This document shows positions 46,803 to 58,389 of a DNA stretch of 64,000 nucleotides, one piece after another. Origin of the DNA: Alnus glutinosa (Eukaryota > Streptophyta > Magnoliopsida > Fagales > Betulaceae); NCBI RefSeq assembly GCF_958979055.1, contig NC_084888.1:33909804-33973803 (forward strand), written 5' to 3'. Position numbers and translations under genes: made by a program. Numbering within the stretch: the stretch's first letter is position 1; each line of letters opens with the position of its first letter. The notes below the pieces were generated by a model, which had not been told where the DNA came from, ran no database searches, and saw only the letters and a list, made by a program, of their open reading frames with translations.

Positions 46803-47970
46803 TTGTTGCCATAAAAAGTGTTGCAGGCGAAGCTATAATGTTGCAGCGAGACATCTCTAGTTTGCTGACCACCTTTTCACACCTTGAAAGGGTAAATACT
46901 TTTGGATGACCGACATGTATTCGCCGTGTGAAGGCAAGATTGTTAATTTGGTGGTGATGTTTTAGTTGCAATCTTGTTTCTTATTTTGTTTTTGAAGTAA
47001 GCTTACGTTAGTTATAATATTATATTTCTGAGGATAATCTGACTCATCTGAATATAGATAATCTCTCCAATGAGATATAAGGATAACCGATATATGCATA
47101 ATTTTGGTAAGGTTGAGACCAATTTGAACCTAATTGTGCCATGCCAACGCTCTCTTATCTCTATGGGAAGAAATCTTCCTTCCTCTTTCGGACCTTTCAG
47201 CTGCTGTTTGTGCTTGAGGAGATGTTATGTTATTTTCTTTTTTGAGTTTTACTTTTTAGAGAAACACCCCGCTAGCCTCATGTGAGGCTTTATTTGTCGT
47301 CTTTGTTGACGACCTATCCCCAATCCTCATAAAACCGTAGACTCAGCCTCCCCGCCTCGTCAGCCACATCATCCACCTTGCCATTCCACTTGTCCATGGC
47401 GTCGTTTGTCACATCTATGAAGTTTCGAAGATTGGTTTTTCAAAGTCAAATATTCATTTTTCCACCAGTTTCAACTTGCAACGTGCCATTCCACCCGTCT
47501 TTCCAGCGTCCCAGCCTCACCGCGCCATCAATCGCTTCCCCCTTTGACATACTGCTTTGTTTCGTGACTTTTATCCACCGCCAAAAGCTATTATTTTATG
47601 GGGTTCTTTTATTTATTTATTTTTTTTCTCTCTCTCATTTTTTAGGGTGGTGTTGTGTTGTTTACAACTTAACTCAAATTGTTTGGGCTTCAAACTTTTT
47701 GTCTTTGTAGGAGATCCTGTTTCTGCTGTGTTTTACTTAGTTTGTCCAGTTTTCTTGGTTTATAGGGGTTCTCTTACTCTAGATCTAGAGGTTTTAATCA
47801 TCTTAGTAGGCCGCGACTTTTACAAATAACATTCTTAAGTGACTTTCATATTCTTGGATTTCTTTTTGGGCTATGAGGTGCTTATGGTATTAAGTATTTC
47901 TTGATTGGGTTATAGAGTTGTTAGCTTGTAGTCTTGGATTCAGCCATTCAAGTTTGTCTTTCTCGGATAT
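46803..47970. other. Intergenic DNA downstream of copy F
   Basis: The first 300 bp are shared with the 3' flanks of G and H ('ttttggatgaccgacatgta', 'ttgcaatcttgtttctta'). The C/T-rich stretch 47150-47830 is not shared with them and is probably an insertion, of unknown type. No gene seen. Confidence 0.45.
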
Positions 47971-47971
47971 G

Positions 47972-48136
47972 GCTTAGGTGCTGTAAATTTTTTTACAGCA
48001 CCTATGCCGTAGTAAACCTAAGGGTTTGGATTTGATTTCAAACCCTTGAAATCAAATCTAAAGGGTTTGAAATCAAATCCAAACCCTTAAATTTACTACA
48101 GCATAGGCGCTGTAAAAAAATTTACAGCACCTAAGC
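47972..48136. mobile_element. Fold-back MITE
   Basis: A nearly complete inverted repeat: the left arm starts gcttaggtgctgtaaatttt, includes 'gtttggatttgatttcaaac', and is mirrored to 48136. Arms are about 75 bp each. The 'gtgctgta' ends are shared with the larger element at 57538-58209. Target duplication unclear. Confidence 0.8.
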
Positions 48137-49011
48137 TTAATCCTGTCTTTCTCTTTCCCTGTATCTTGGTTATGTAATTTGTTTTTGCAATATATAATAA
48201 TAATAACAAAAAAAAAAAAAAAAAAACTCCTGACAAATGTCTCTACAATTGGCCATATGACATCTACAATATTAAGTTCAGAAGAATTTACTTATTTTAA
48301 AGATATAAATCAATGTAGATTTGGCAACATAAAAGGAAATGAAGAAATAAATTAGAACATAGTTCGGAAATTAATGAGAAATATTGGGTTTCCTGACACA
48401 TTACTTATTAGAATTAATATGAGAATAAAAATATGTATATGCATAACTAATGTTTTTTGTAAGGATAAATGTATGATAAATCACGGAATAAATTTGCAAT
48501 TTAATTTCAGTTTGTTACTTTTTAATTTTCAAAATTAGATGCATGAATAGATCTCTCTAAAAGTTTCCCAAATTTACTCTAGACCCTTAATATCACATCA
48601 GCATTTTTACTTAAAATAATATTTTTATTATTTTATTAAAAAATAAAAATCTAAAAAATAAATTTTAAAAATAAAACTTAAAAAGTCTTCTTCAACCTCT
48701 TCATCTTCTTCCAAATCCCATGACAGCAATTTTTCATCTTCTTTTTCAACCTTCCAATAGCAGCAATCCTTTGTCTTCTTCTTTAACCTCTTCAAACCTC
48801 TCTCCACTTACAGCAATCCACAACCCTCTCAGACTCTCTATAAAAAAAATAAAAAATAAAAAATTCTTAAGAAGAACAATTGTGGTTGGAGTCTTTCTAG
48901 CTGTTCCTAGGATAATGGAAATAATGGGTCTTGCTTTTATCCATTGTTTTGAACTCAAATTGCTGTTTGTACAGATGCCTTCAGTAGCTGCTTATCATGT
49001 GTTCTTTTGAA

Positions 49012-49560
49012 TTATTGTAGATTGTAACAATATATATCTTATCCGTTGTGCAGCTATATACATCATTGAAATACTCTATACCAATATTTTGGTATGTTAA
49101 ACCAAAATCATTTTCCCACAATCTTACAGTATTTATGTATTTTTTTTATACGGTGGAGAAAGAAAGAGAAAAAGAAAATATTTATATATAAGGAAATCCT
49201 GTATTTTTTAGTGCATACATATATATTGTAAGTATTTCATTTGGCACTAAAGATGTATTTGTCGTTGCGATTGTGTAGATAATAAAAATACGATTTTAAA
49301 TTAAATCATAAAAAATGAATTGTTTTAAAAAATTATGTTTTAAATTAAAATTACAAACCCGAACGGTTGGGCTTAATTATTTATAATTGAAGGAGAACAA
49401 AAATGAAAATACAATTAGTATTAAATCAGAAAAATTAGGAAATAATCAGAGTTGATTTACAACAGCTACGATGAGCTAGGTATGGAAAGAAATAAGGAAT
49501 ATTATCGTAATATTATCATAATATTGCAATATATATAAATTGTTATGTTATTATATTAAA
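49012..49560 (+). repeat. Segmental duplicate, also at 58200-58390 and 63205-63712
   Basis: Shared in order: 'ttgtagattgtaacaata', 'ctataccaatattttggtat', 'aaagaaagagaaaaagaaaa', 'gaaaatacaattagtatta' and 'ggaatattatcgtaatatt'. These are 3'-flank copies of the F, G and H gene units, showing the duplication block extends several kb past each gene. Confidence 0.8.
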
Positions 49561-50241
49561 GAGAAAAGTATACATGCATACTCCATTAAACTATTATTAA
49601 ATTATTAATGTGTCCTCACAAACTATTTATTGTGTTAATGTTTATTCTTACACTACTAAATAATTTCAATGTGTCTCACTGTCATAAAATTATTATTATT
49701 TTTTAAAATTATATAAAAACAAAACAAAAAAATATTTTAAAAAATTTAAAAAAAAAATAAAGATTTTGCTTTATATAATTTTCAGTTTGGCCCCCATTGA
49801 ATATTCATTTTTCTCTCTTTTATATATATATATTGTCAATCTTTCAAAAAAGAAAAACATTTTTTTTTCTTTTAATATTTTAGTTTTAGGTTTTTTTTTT
49901 TCTACCAAATTTACAAGGATATATTTATTTTATTGAAACTTTTTTAGGGTTCTCTTTTTATTGGCTTTAGAAGAAATTGACATTTTTTTGTAGTTTAAGA
50001 AAGACATTGTGTCGAGGGCTGATATATGAGGGACAACAAACCGTCCCCATCACCCTCTTTTCCATTTTTTAACAAAAAAAAAGAAAAATAGAAATTTGTC
50101 CTTTGATGGACATAATTTCATTTTTTTTTGATAAAAAAATCATAAAAAAGGTGATGGGAGACGGTTTGTTGTCCCTTATAAATCATTTTTCTTGACACAT
50201 TGACAATAAAGTGGTAGTTTGAAAGATATATATATTTTTCC
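49561..50241. mobile_element. Non-autonomous TIR element (GGGAAAA-end family), second copy
   Basis: The ends GAGAAAAGTATACATG and, inverted, GGAAAAATATATATATC are flanked by the 10-bp direct repeat TTATATTAAA (49551-49560 and 50242-50251). The paralogous unit at 63691-63710 reads 'gttatattaaaattag' with no insert, the empty site. Interior A/T-rich, no coding. Confidence 0.75.
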
Positions 50242-50251
50242 TTATATTAAA

Positions 50252-53040
50252 ATTAAGGGTTAAATACCTCTGAGGTACCTATAGGTAAGCCTTGAATCAA
50301 ATTGCGGTTTCGGTTTCAAAGAGTGTCATAGGTGGTACTTGTCGTTAATGAAAAATTCAGTTGACACTTCTGTCAATCCTCCGTTCATTTTTTTAACGGA
50401 CTTTCATGTCACCCACTTTAAAATGCTGACACATGTCCCTCATTTCACGTATCATAGGTGAGACTTAGGATTTCAGTGCCGTGGGATGAAAAAAAAAAAA
50501 AACCTTAATTTAAAGAAAAAAACAAATGAACGTATTTTTTATTTTTATTTTTCTCATCTCAAATGACCCTCAAATGTTAAGTATTACCTGTGACACGTGG
50601 GCTGCATGAAAGGAGAGACGTGTGTTAACATTTTAAGGTAAGTAACGTGGATGCTTGTTAAAAAAGTGAACGAACAATTAATAGAAATATTAACTGAATT
50701 TTTTTATTAACCACAAATATTATTTGTGACATTTTTTTGAAACCGAAATGTCGATTAATTCCCGGCTTAACCACAAATACATGCGTAGGATTAAACCTTA
50801 AAATTAAATGGACATCAGATTAAAAAAAGAAAAGAGAGTTAAAATTAGTGGTCGGTGTACAATAATTATGCACAATTTGTACATAATATAAGATTAGACT
50901 CACCCATATGTTAATGGCCTAAACCAGAGATGAAAGCAGGCGAGAAGAATCCGGAAAGGATCGGTGATGCGACCTGTGAATCATGAGGAGGCGTCTCATG
51001 AGGAGTATTCAGAAGCAAACGAGGCATGATTTTAAGGAGTATTGGGATTTGTGGCCTGAAACCTTGAAATGGGTGGGTTTTGGGGGGAGGGAAGAGGAGG
51101 CTTTCACATCAGTTATGGGATGGGATGGGATGAGCTACTTTCAAATGGGAAAGTGTGCACTTGTAGACTTGTAGGCGTGCTTATAGTGTGCACTTGTAGA
51201 CTTGGCAGCTAGGTGACTAAAACGTGTAGTATTCAAATTGTAAGAGCATTCCTAGTTTAATTTGAAAAAATTTACTTTTATTATTTTAATTGCTATTTTT
51301 AATAAGTTTTTTATATTAAACTTTTAAATATTACTCTATTTTAATTATATATTAATTTTATGTAACTTCTCCTAAAAAATAAGAAAAGAGAAAAATTAAA
51401 AAATAAAGTGAAATAAGAAAAAAAATAATTAAATATTTAATAATTCATAAAATTTATGAAACAAATTTAAAATGAAATTCTTACTATAGCCAAAATAAAA
51501 AAATTATAAAAGAGTTTATTGAAGTGCACTATGAGGAGGCGAGGAGCTACTGACGCCGTAAGCGTCTAGAAGTCAAGACCAGACAAAATGAAAAAATTAG
51601 GAAGGTCAAAGGTGCTAGTGTTAATTGCAACTTAGATTATTATTATTATTATTTTTTTTTTTTTAAACGGGGCGAGGTGGATCCTCAAAGCATTTAAAAA
51701 GCCTAACCTGCAACTCGCCCTTGCATAGGTATACCATTTTTAGACATGTACAAGCAAAAAATTAACATTTTCGGTGTAGGACGGGTTGGGGGACACAGGT
51801 TGGTGCAGGTGAGCGGGTTTTTGCCCACCCCTATTTGAAGGAAACATTGACGTTGTTTTAGTAGTTTATAAGAGAGTTTGACGTAATTAGTGGTTTGAAT
51901 GACACATTAACAATCAAATGATAATTTGAGGAAAATATATATTTTTTTTTTCCAGAAACTGTTTATATGAGAAAAAACAACTCTTCACTCTGTTATATGC
52001 ATAGCCAATTATTTTTGTTGAAAAAAATTAATGGTTGTAAAGATACTTGTATTAATTTTTTGGATTAAATACCTTTTGCCTTTTGAGTATTAATAACTTT
52101 CTTATCTTATTATTATTATTATTATTTTGTTTTATCCTGTATAATAAGGGGTACCTTGCTTATAAGTATATACAAAATTAGTACCTTAGTCCACTATCAA
52201 GAAAACTAACAAATTTTCATGTCAAATAAATTAAAACTTGTCATATGTCATATGCCTCATTAAAAATATAATAAAAAAAAACGAAAATTTTAAAAAATTA
52301 AACTCCTTTGGCCAATAGGATTAGGATAATTTATAATTATTTGTTCGAATTTAAGACAATTCAAACAGATGATTGTGAGAGACCATTTATGAGATTTACC
52401 TAATCAAATAAAAATTGGGTCATCCAACCACTTATCCGGTCAGATGAGTCTCATAAGTTGTCTCTTATAATTACCTATCCAAATTATTTCAAATTCAAGC
52501 AAATAATTATAGAAAATCCTCATTGTTTCTATTTTTGGCTCATTTCTTATTTCTTAAAATCAATGCCGACTCCCTTCATCATTTTCATATTTTTGGCTCC
52601 AATGCTTGTTTTCATCTTGCTCACGATAACTTTCGACCTGATGTATTTTCCTTATCAGAATTGAGAGATATGTATTTAAAGTATGATTCACTTTCCTTAT
52701 CAGAATGAGTAAATCAAGGGATTGTTTGTTGCGAATTTAGAGTATGATAATTTATGGGGAATATTAAAGCAATTTGAAGTTGGAGAGTACGTTGACAAAT
52801 GAGAATCAGGTAATAGTATGAGGGACACGTGAACTTGAAAAAAAAAAAAGAAAAAAAGAAAAAGAAAAAGAAAAAAGGTGTAGTTCTATAAAATGTATCC
52901 AGATACATGTATGCTAATGCTAATGGTAATGGTAATGCTATTCAATCACGCGCTAAAATCATTTCTCTAAATAAAGTAATAATTTTTAACGGTCAAGATT
53001 TACTTTAGCCTAAAATAATCCTAAGCTAGGAGCAAAGGGG
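50252..53040. other. Intergenic DNA upstream of copy G
   Basis: No gene seen. It holds a partial copy of the GGGAAAA family (51835-51950), a fold-back MITE relative (52315-52520), and a segment (50935-51000, 'ggtgatgcgacctgtgaatc') duplicated at 59045-59105. Confidence 0.5.
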
Positions 53041-53094
53041 TGGGCCGTGTGGCGTCAGGGATTTTATATTTACATGAGAAGTGGGAAGAATCTG

Positions 53095-53235
53095 TAGTTC
53101 AGATAGACATCAAGGCAGCAAATCTCTCATTGGATTCGGAGGTTAATGCCAACAACCAGCTATATATGATGTGTTTGCCCTTCGTGCTTTGTTGCTAGAA
53201 GTGGTATGTGGTAGAAGACTGGTGGATGTCTATCC
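53095..53235 (+). pseudogene. Lectin-type receptor kinase fragment in the upstream region of copy G
   Basis: Two broken pieces of one kinase are present: [18 protein letters not shown] (normally a VHRDIKA.N.LLD catalytic loop) and, 20 bp later, [20 protein letters not shown] (normally [18 protein letters not shown], subdomain IX). The segment between them is deleted, and the His-Arg of the catalytic loop is replaced. The LEVVCGRR wording is typical of L-type lectin receptor kinases. Confidence 0.75.
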
Positions 53236-53443
53236 TATCTTGAGTTTGAATTGTTGTTTCTGTCGTGAACTTGAGCTGCTGCTTTATCTCTATGTTTTGA
53301 ATTTGAGTTGCTGTTTCTATCTTGAAGTTGAACTGCTGCTCTATCTCCAGGTGGTTTGTTTGGTTCGGTTGGCTTATCTCCAGGACTTCTGTTGGTTATT
53401 CTAACAATCCCTTCGAAGATCTATAATCAGTGAAATACCTAAC
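53235..53443 (+). promoter_or_regulatory. Alternative upstream region of copy G
   Basis: It directly follows the kinase fragment and has diverged tandem units of about 45 bp ('gaatttgagttgctgtttct', 'cttgaagttgaactgctgct'). Then come 'ctccaggtggtttg' and 'aacaatcccttcgaaga'. The same sequence, but not the kinase part, precedes copy H (60545-60805). The module used by A, B, C, E and F is absent. No clear TATA box. Confidence 0.6.
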
Positions 53444-56046
53444 ATGGCAGCAACAAAGGTAAGCCTGAAGCTTTTGATAGACAAAAAGAGCCATCGAGTG
53501 CTCTTTGCTGAAGCAGACAATAAGTTTGTTGATTTCCTCTTTAGCATTTTAACTCTGCCCGTTGGAACTGTCACTATGCTCTTACAAGAGGAAAAGATGC
53601 AGGCAGGCTGCCTGCATAGCCTATACGAGAGCGTAGATAATCTGAGTGATGATATTTACTTTCGGCCAGACCAAGATAAAGACTTTCTGCTAAAACCAAA
53701 AGTAGCCATTTCTGATGCTAGAGTCCCTCTCCTCTTGCCAAGCGTTGAGCAGTCATATACAGCCAGGAATTTTTATAGGTGTGTGCAAGTCAATACTGGC
53801 AGTGCCAGGTACAGCAATTGTGGTAAATACGTGGCTAATGACTGGAGAGCAATTTGTCCTCATTGCAAGAGTTTAATGTACACCGAGCTAAAATACGTAG
53901 AGTACCGGCCACCAAGGGATATCAAGGCATCCTCCTCTAGTGAAGAAGGTTACGTGAAAGGGGTGATTACTTACATGGTGATGGATGATCTTGAAGTGAA
54001 GCCCATGTCCGCTATATCTGCTATCACTTTACTTAGCAAGTTCAATGTCATGGACTTAGGGGCTGTTGAGGAGAAGGTGGTCGATTTTGGCACGGATAAG
54101 GTATCACTTTACTTACAACCATCAAATGCTTCTTTTGTGCAAGTTGTTTTTTCTTTTGGTAAACTCTTTAAATTATGAGTAGTTGTAGATATACGAGTCT
54201 TGACAAATGAAGTATCGAGTCTTTTTCGGTGGTTTGAGCAATTGAGGGTTACTTATGTATACTTTTCTCAAAAGAGTTTTGTAAAATGTCCAATAGCCAA
54301 TACGTAGGGTTGTTCTATTTTATATTTGATCAGTCTATCACTTTTTTTTTTTTTGGATGAAAAAAAAAACCTTTATAAAGTCCAACACAGCAACAAAATC
54401 CCTCCAAACAGGAGCAAACAACTCACCAGGGCAGAGAGGACAACAACCCTCAAAGCCCTACCAGAAACAACAAGGCCACACAAGCCCAACAGCAACTCTA
54501 ACGAGCAACAAAACAAGTTGCATAAACCAACGACTAAGAAAAAATCACCGACGCAAAAACCAAACTACACTTCCTGCATCAAGTCAAATTCCAGAGAGTA
54601 GCCAGCCGTGAGTTTTCCATGGACCTCTGGAAATTTCCTTTAGCTATCATCCGGGCCTTAACCTCCCATTTAATTCTCCCAATAATAGCTTCCTCAGTGA
54701 GAACACTGTTTGAATGCAGGATTGCATTCCTCTGTTTCCATATATGATACGTAGCAGCCCCCAAGCATAGGATACACAATCTGGACTTAAAGCAATCCCT
54801 CGTTAAAACAGTACCGCACCATGCCCTTATATCATCCCAATCCTCAAACGGATTCTCCACATGACAAAGCTTCATAAGCTCTTTCCAAATACGCTTACTA
54901 AAACCACATTTAAAGAATAAGTGGTCACTACTTTCAATACAACATCTACAGAAGAGACATAGACAGTCACCAATATATCCCCACCGACACATTCTTTCTC
55001 TAGTAACTAGAGCTCCTTTGAACACTAGCCACAGCATAAAAGAATGGCGAGGGATGGCAACAGGATGCCATACAGCCTTCCACCAGTCAACCCGAGGCTC
55101 CTTTTCTCTCAAAGCATTCCAGGTATTAGCACAATTATACTTACCTGTACTATTCTTCCATATAGGAACATCATCCCCTCCAAGAGACCTCCGGGAGTCT
55201 ACTTTGTAATTCCACCTAATTTTCTGACCTTGCAGGAGGCCAGCACCACTTCTCATCTCTGCTAACAGTCGCAAGTTTGGCCCCAATTGTGCTACCTGCA
55301 TCATGAACTGCCCTATGCCCACACTTATCGAGCAAGTATCCATTCGGGTGCCAATTATCTAACCACAAAAATATATTCTGCCCATCACCCACTTTAAAGC
55401 TCAAGAAATCTTTAGCTATCTTTCTCAGCCTAAGAATTTGTTTCCAACTCCAAGAAGCAGCTTGAGGTGTAGATAGATCAGTCTATCACTTCACATCATA
55501 TATATCATGCCGGAAAGAAAGAGACTTTCGAATTGAGAAACAACAAAACCAACCCCCATGTCCAAGGTTCCCCTCCAGAATCTATGTTCATGCAATGTTT
55601 GCTTCCCAATTACTAATCGAAACCTTAATAATTTGTGGGTACATTTGTATTCTGGTTTTGTGTTGAGTGAATAACATTTAAGAAACATATACTTCATAAT
55701 AATTGGTTTTTCCCGTTGTCGATATTTCAATCAAAGGTGGTGCTCTGCGATGCTTTCGACGTTTCTGTATAGGTCCTGCAGTGATTTGGTGCTTTGCATA
55801 TCAGCAATTCAATCTTATTTTCTGTACTTGGTTTCTGAAATAGTGGATTATGGAACCGCAACTCAATCTTATAATTACATGTATAAACTGTTTTTCTTCC
55901 TTTGTTTCTAGGGTGTTAAATTGCTCAAGGCTTGTCTGCAGTCGAAAACTGTTCTGACTGATGTTTTCCTCACTGCCGAGACCACTATAACTGGGGAGTC
56001 AGTTAAAAAAAAGAGTGTACTAGTTAAAAGGAGGAGGGTTGTGTAA
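53444..56046 (+). CDS. DUF674 family protein, copy G
   Basis: The CDS is join(53444..54100,55912..56046), 263 residues, with a 1811-bp phase-0 intron enlarged by a LINE insertion. Start MAATKVSLKLLIDKKSHRVL. The loop is LLQEEKMQAGC. The four-Cys group (FYRC, SNC, CPHC) lacks the acidic insert of copy F, its closest relative. The exon-1 end reads GTDK where all others read GMDE or GMDG (ATG to ACG, GAG to AAG), so the donor context is AAG|GTATCA. Exon 2 ends with a basic tail (KKKS ... VKRRRVV). The TAA stop lies in the target duplication of a MITE (56047-56178). Confidence 0.86.
54344..55475 (-). mobile_element. 5'-truncated LINE in the intron of copy G
   Basis: A poly-T run at the left (tail on the minus strand) is followed by a minus-strand ORF (55343-54579). 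It encodes the region after reverse transcriptase: WWKAVWHPVAIPRHSFMLW, RMCRWGYIGDCLCLFC, DHLFFKCGFSKRIWKELM (zf-RVT) and CLGAATYHIWKQRNAILHS. The 16-bp target duplication gatcagtctatcactt is at 54328-54343 and 55476-55491. The intron of copy F has the single unfilled site (about 45726-45741). The ORF is nearly intact, which suggests a recent insertion. Confidence 0.93.
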
Positions 56047-56178
56047 GAATAATATTCCTCTACAACTCTCACACAATTTTATCTCTCATTGTGTGGATTT
56101 CACATGTGGCACTCACATGCATGGACCCACACAATGTGAGAGAGGTTGTGTGGGAGTTGTGTGGAAATCACTTCCCAA
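56047..56178. mobile_element. hAT-type MITE at the stop codon of copy G
   Basis: A 132-bp insert between 8-bp direct repeats TTGTGTAA (56039-56046 and 56179-56186). The arms are imperfectly inverted: 'caactctcacacaa' on the left, 'ttgtgtgggagttg' on the right. Copy F has the uninterrupted sequence 'gtcgtgtaattgttgcc'. The duplicated 8-mer contains the TAA stop, so the reading frame is unchanged, but the whole 3' UTR is displaced. Confidence 0.85.
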
Positions 56179-56186
56179 TTGTGTAA

Positions 56187-57537
56187 TTGCCATAGAAAGT
56201 GTTGCAGACGAAGCTATAATGTTGCGGCAAGACATCTCTAGTTTACTGACCACCTTCGATTTTCGAAGGGTAAATACTTTTGGATGACCGACATGTATCC
56301 GCCGTGTGAAGGCAAGATTGCTAATTTGGTGGTGATGTTTTAGTTGCAATCTTGTTTCTTATTTTGTTTTTGAAGTAAACCTATGTTATTTATAATATTA
56401 TATTTCGGAGGATAATTTGAGTACGAATGATCTCTCCAATGAGGTATAGGAGGTTTAACCGATGCACAATACATTTGCGTAATGGTGCCATGCCAACCTC
56501 CAAATGTCCTACAATTGGACATATGACATCTACAATCTTAGGTTCAAAAGAATTTACTTGTTTTAAAGATATAAATCAATGTAGACTTGACAACATAAAA
56601 GGAAATGAAGAAAGAATTAGAACATGGTAAGGAGATAAATGAGAAATATTGGTTTCCTGACACATTACTTATTAGAATTAAGATAGAGTGAGAATGAAAA
56701 CTATTTATATGGAAAAACAACTCTTCACTCGTTTATATGAATGCATAATTTTCTTTTTTCTTTTTAAAGGATAAATGTATGATAAATCATTGAGATTTGA
56801 ATTTATATATATTTTTTTAATTTTAAAAATTAGATGTTTGAGTTTTTGATTATTCGCAACATATCATTTCATGAGTTTGTCGTCTAAGTTTACTAGATTG
56901 TTATTGCCATGCTAACATTTTTGCTTTAAATAATATTTTTGTAAAATATGACCATATGAAAACAAAAAATAAAAAAAGAAAAGAAAAGAATGTTTGAAAA
57001 AAAGGTCAGCAAAAAAAAAAAAAAAGAAAAAAAGATTGTATTGTAAGGGAAAAATGAGGGATTTATCTTCTATATATAAAGTTAATGTACTGCTGGTTTA
57101 TCATCAAACAAAATACAATTCTTTTTTGCAGAGTTTTTTTAGTTTAGAGTGATATTTAGCTCATAGTTTCTTCAATCTTGTGATGCATGGTTGTTGTCTG
57201 GTTTCATGTGATGATTTTTTGGTGATACTGTGTTGGTGATTATAGAGAATAAGACAAATGAGAGTTTTATTTAGTGTTTTTTTTTTTTTTTTTTTTTTTT
57301 TTTTGTAGAGATTAGTTTTTAATTAAAATAAATAAAATATTTTAAAATTTATTATTTTAATAAAATAGAGAAATAGTTTAGATAAGCTGATGGAGTAAGG
57401 TCTTTAAAAGAAATTAGTTAAGTTAAAAAAGAAGAAGAAGAGTTTTGGTTATTTATTTTATATAAACCATTATGAATGGTCATAGCATTAGCAGCTGCTT
57501 ATCTTGTCTACTTTTGTATTATTGTAGATTGTAACAA
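56187..57537. other. 3' flank of copy G
   Basis: Shares the 3'-flank sequence of copies F and H. It has T and A homopolymers and no gene. Confidence 0.5.
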
Positions 57538-58209
57538 ACGGATCTGGCTTCTGTGCTGTACTTTAAAAGTACAGCACAGGTGCTGTAATTTGATGAAGGG
57601 CTAGGATTCATCAGCCCTTCATTAAAACAAACGTTGTCGTTTTTAAGCAAAGAAAAAATGACGCCGTTATAATCATATGTTTTTAACAATTCTTGCTCTC
57701 AGTCTCATCCGGCGACCAACTTCAAACCCTCGATCACCGGCGAGTTTCCGACTGAGAAGGCGACAGAGAGCCGGATCCGGCCACAGAGCTCCCGATCCGG
57801 CGGCAGAGAGCCGAATCCCGCCAGATTCCGGCCGGACCCGTTCGTGGGTTTTCCGGCTGGATCTCTCTTTCTCACGGCCGGGCCTCCCTTTCTCGTGGCC
57901 GGATCTCTCTGTCTTTGTTGCCGGATCACTCTTTGTCGCCGTCTCTGTCGTGAGCTCACCGGTGGTCGGGATGTGTCTGGTCGCCGGATATAGACTTTTT
58001 TTTTTTTTAAGGGCGCCGGATATAGTCTTAAGAGGAGGAAGTGTTACCAATGAGTATAACGGCGTCAAACGAGATTTTGCAACGTCATTTTTCCTTTGCT
58101 TCAAAACGACAACGTTTGTTTTAATGAAGGGCTGGATGAATCCTAGCCCTTCATCAAATTACAGCACCTGTGCTGTAATTTTAAAATACAGCACAGAAGC
58201 CGGATCCGT
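57538..58209. mobile_element. TIR element with GC-rich cargo
   Basis: Terminal inverted repeats of about 115 bp: acggatctggcttctgtgct on the left, agcacagaagccggatccgt on the right, with 'ttcatcaaattacagcacc' further in. The flanking direct repeat AACAA is at 57533-57537 and 58210-58214. The empty paralogous site is 'gattgtaacaatatatatc' at about 49019-49037. The centre (57690-57990) is GC-rich and dominated by ccgg, with overlapping ORFs on both strands, none recognised. Confidence 0.8.
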
Positions 58210-58389
58210 AACAATATATATATCTTATCCGTTGTGCAGCTATATACGTACATCAATGAAATATTCTATACCAATATTTTGGTATGTTTTATACCAAAAT
58301 AGTTTTCCCAAAATCTTCTCTTTTTTTACAGTATTTATGTATTTTTTGATACGGTGCTGAAAGAAAGAGAAAAAGAAAAAGAAAATACG

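Noticed and set aside
57673-58360. A 227-codon protein and a 143-codon antisense protein
   Set aside because: Overlapping frames on both strands of a GC-rich transposon interior. Neither shows a recognisable domain.
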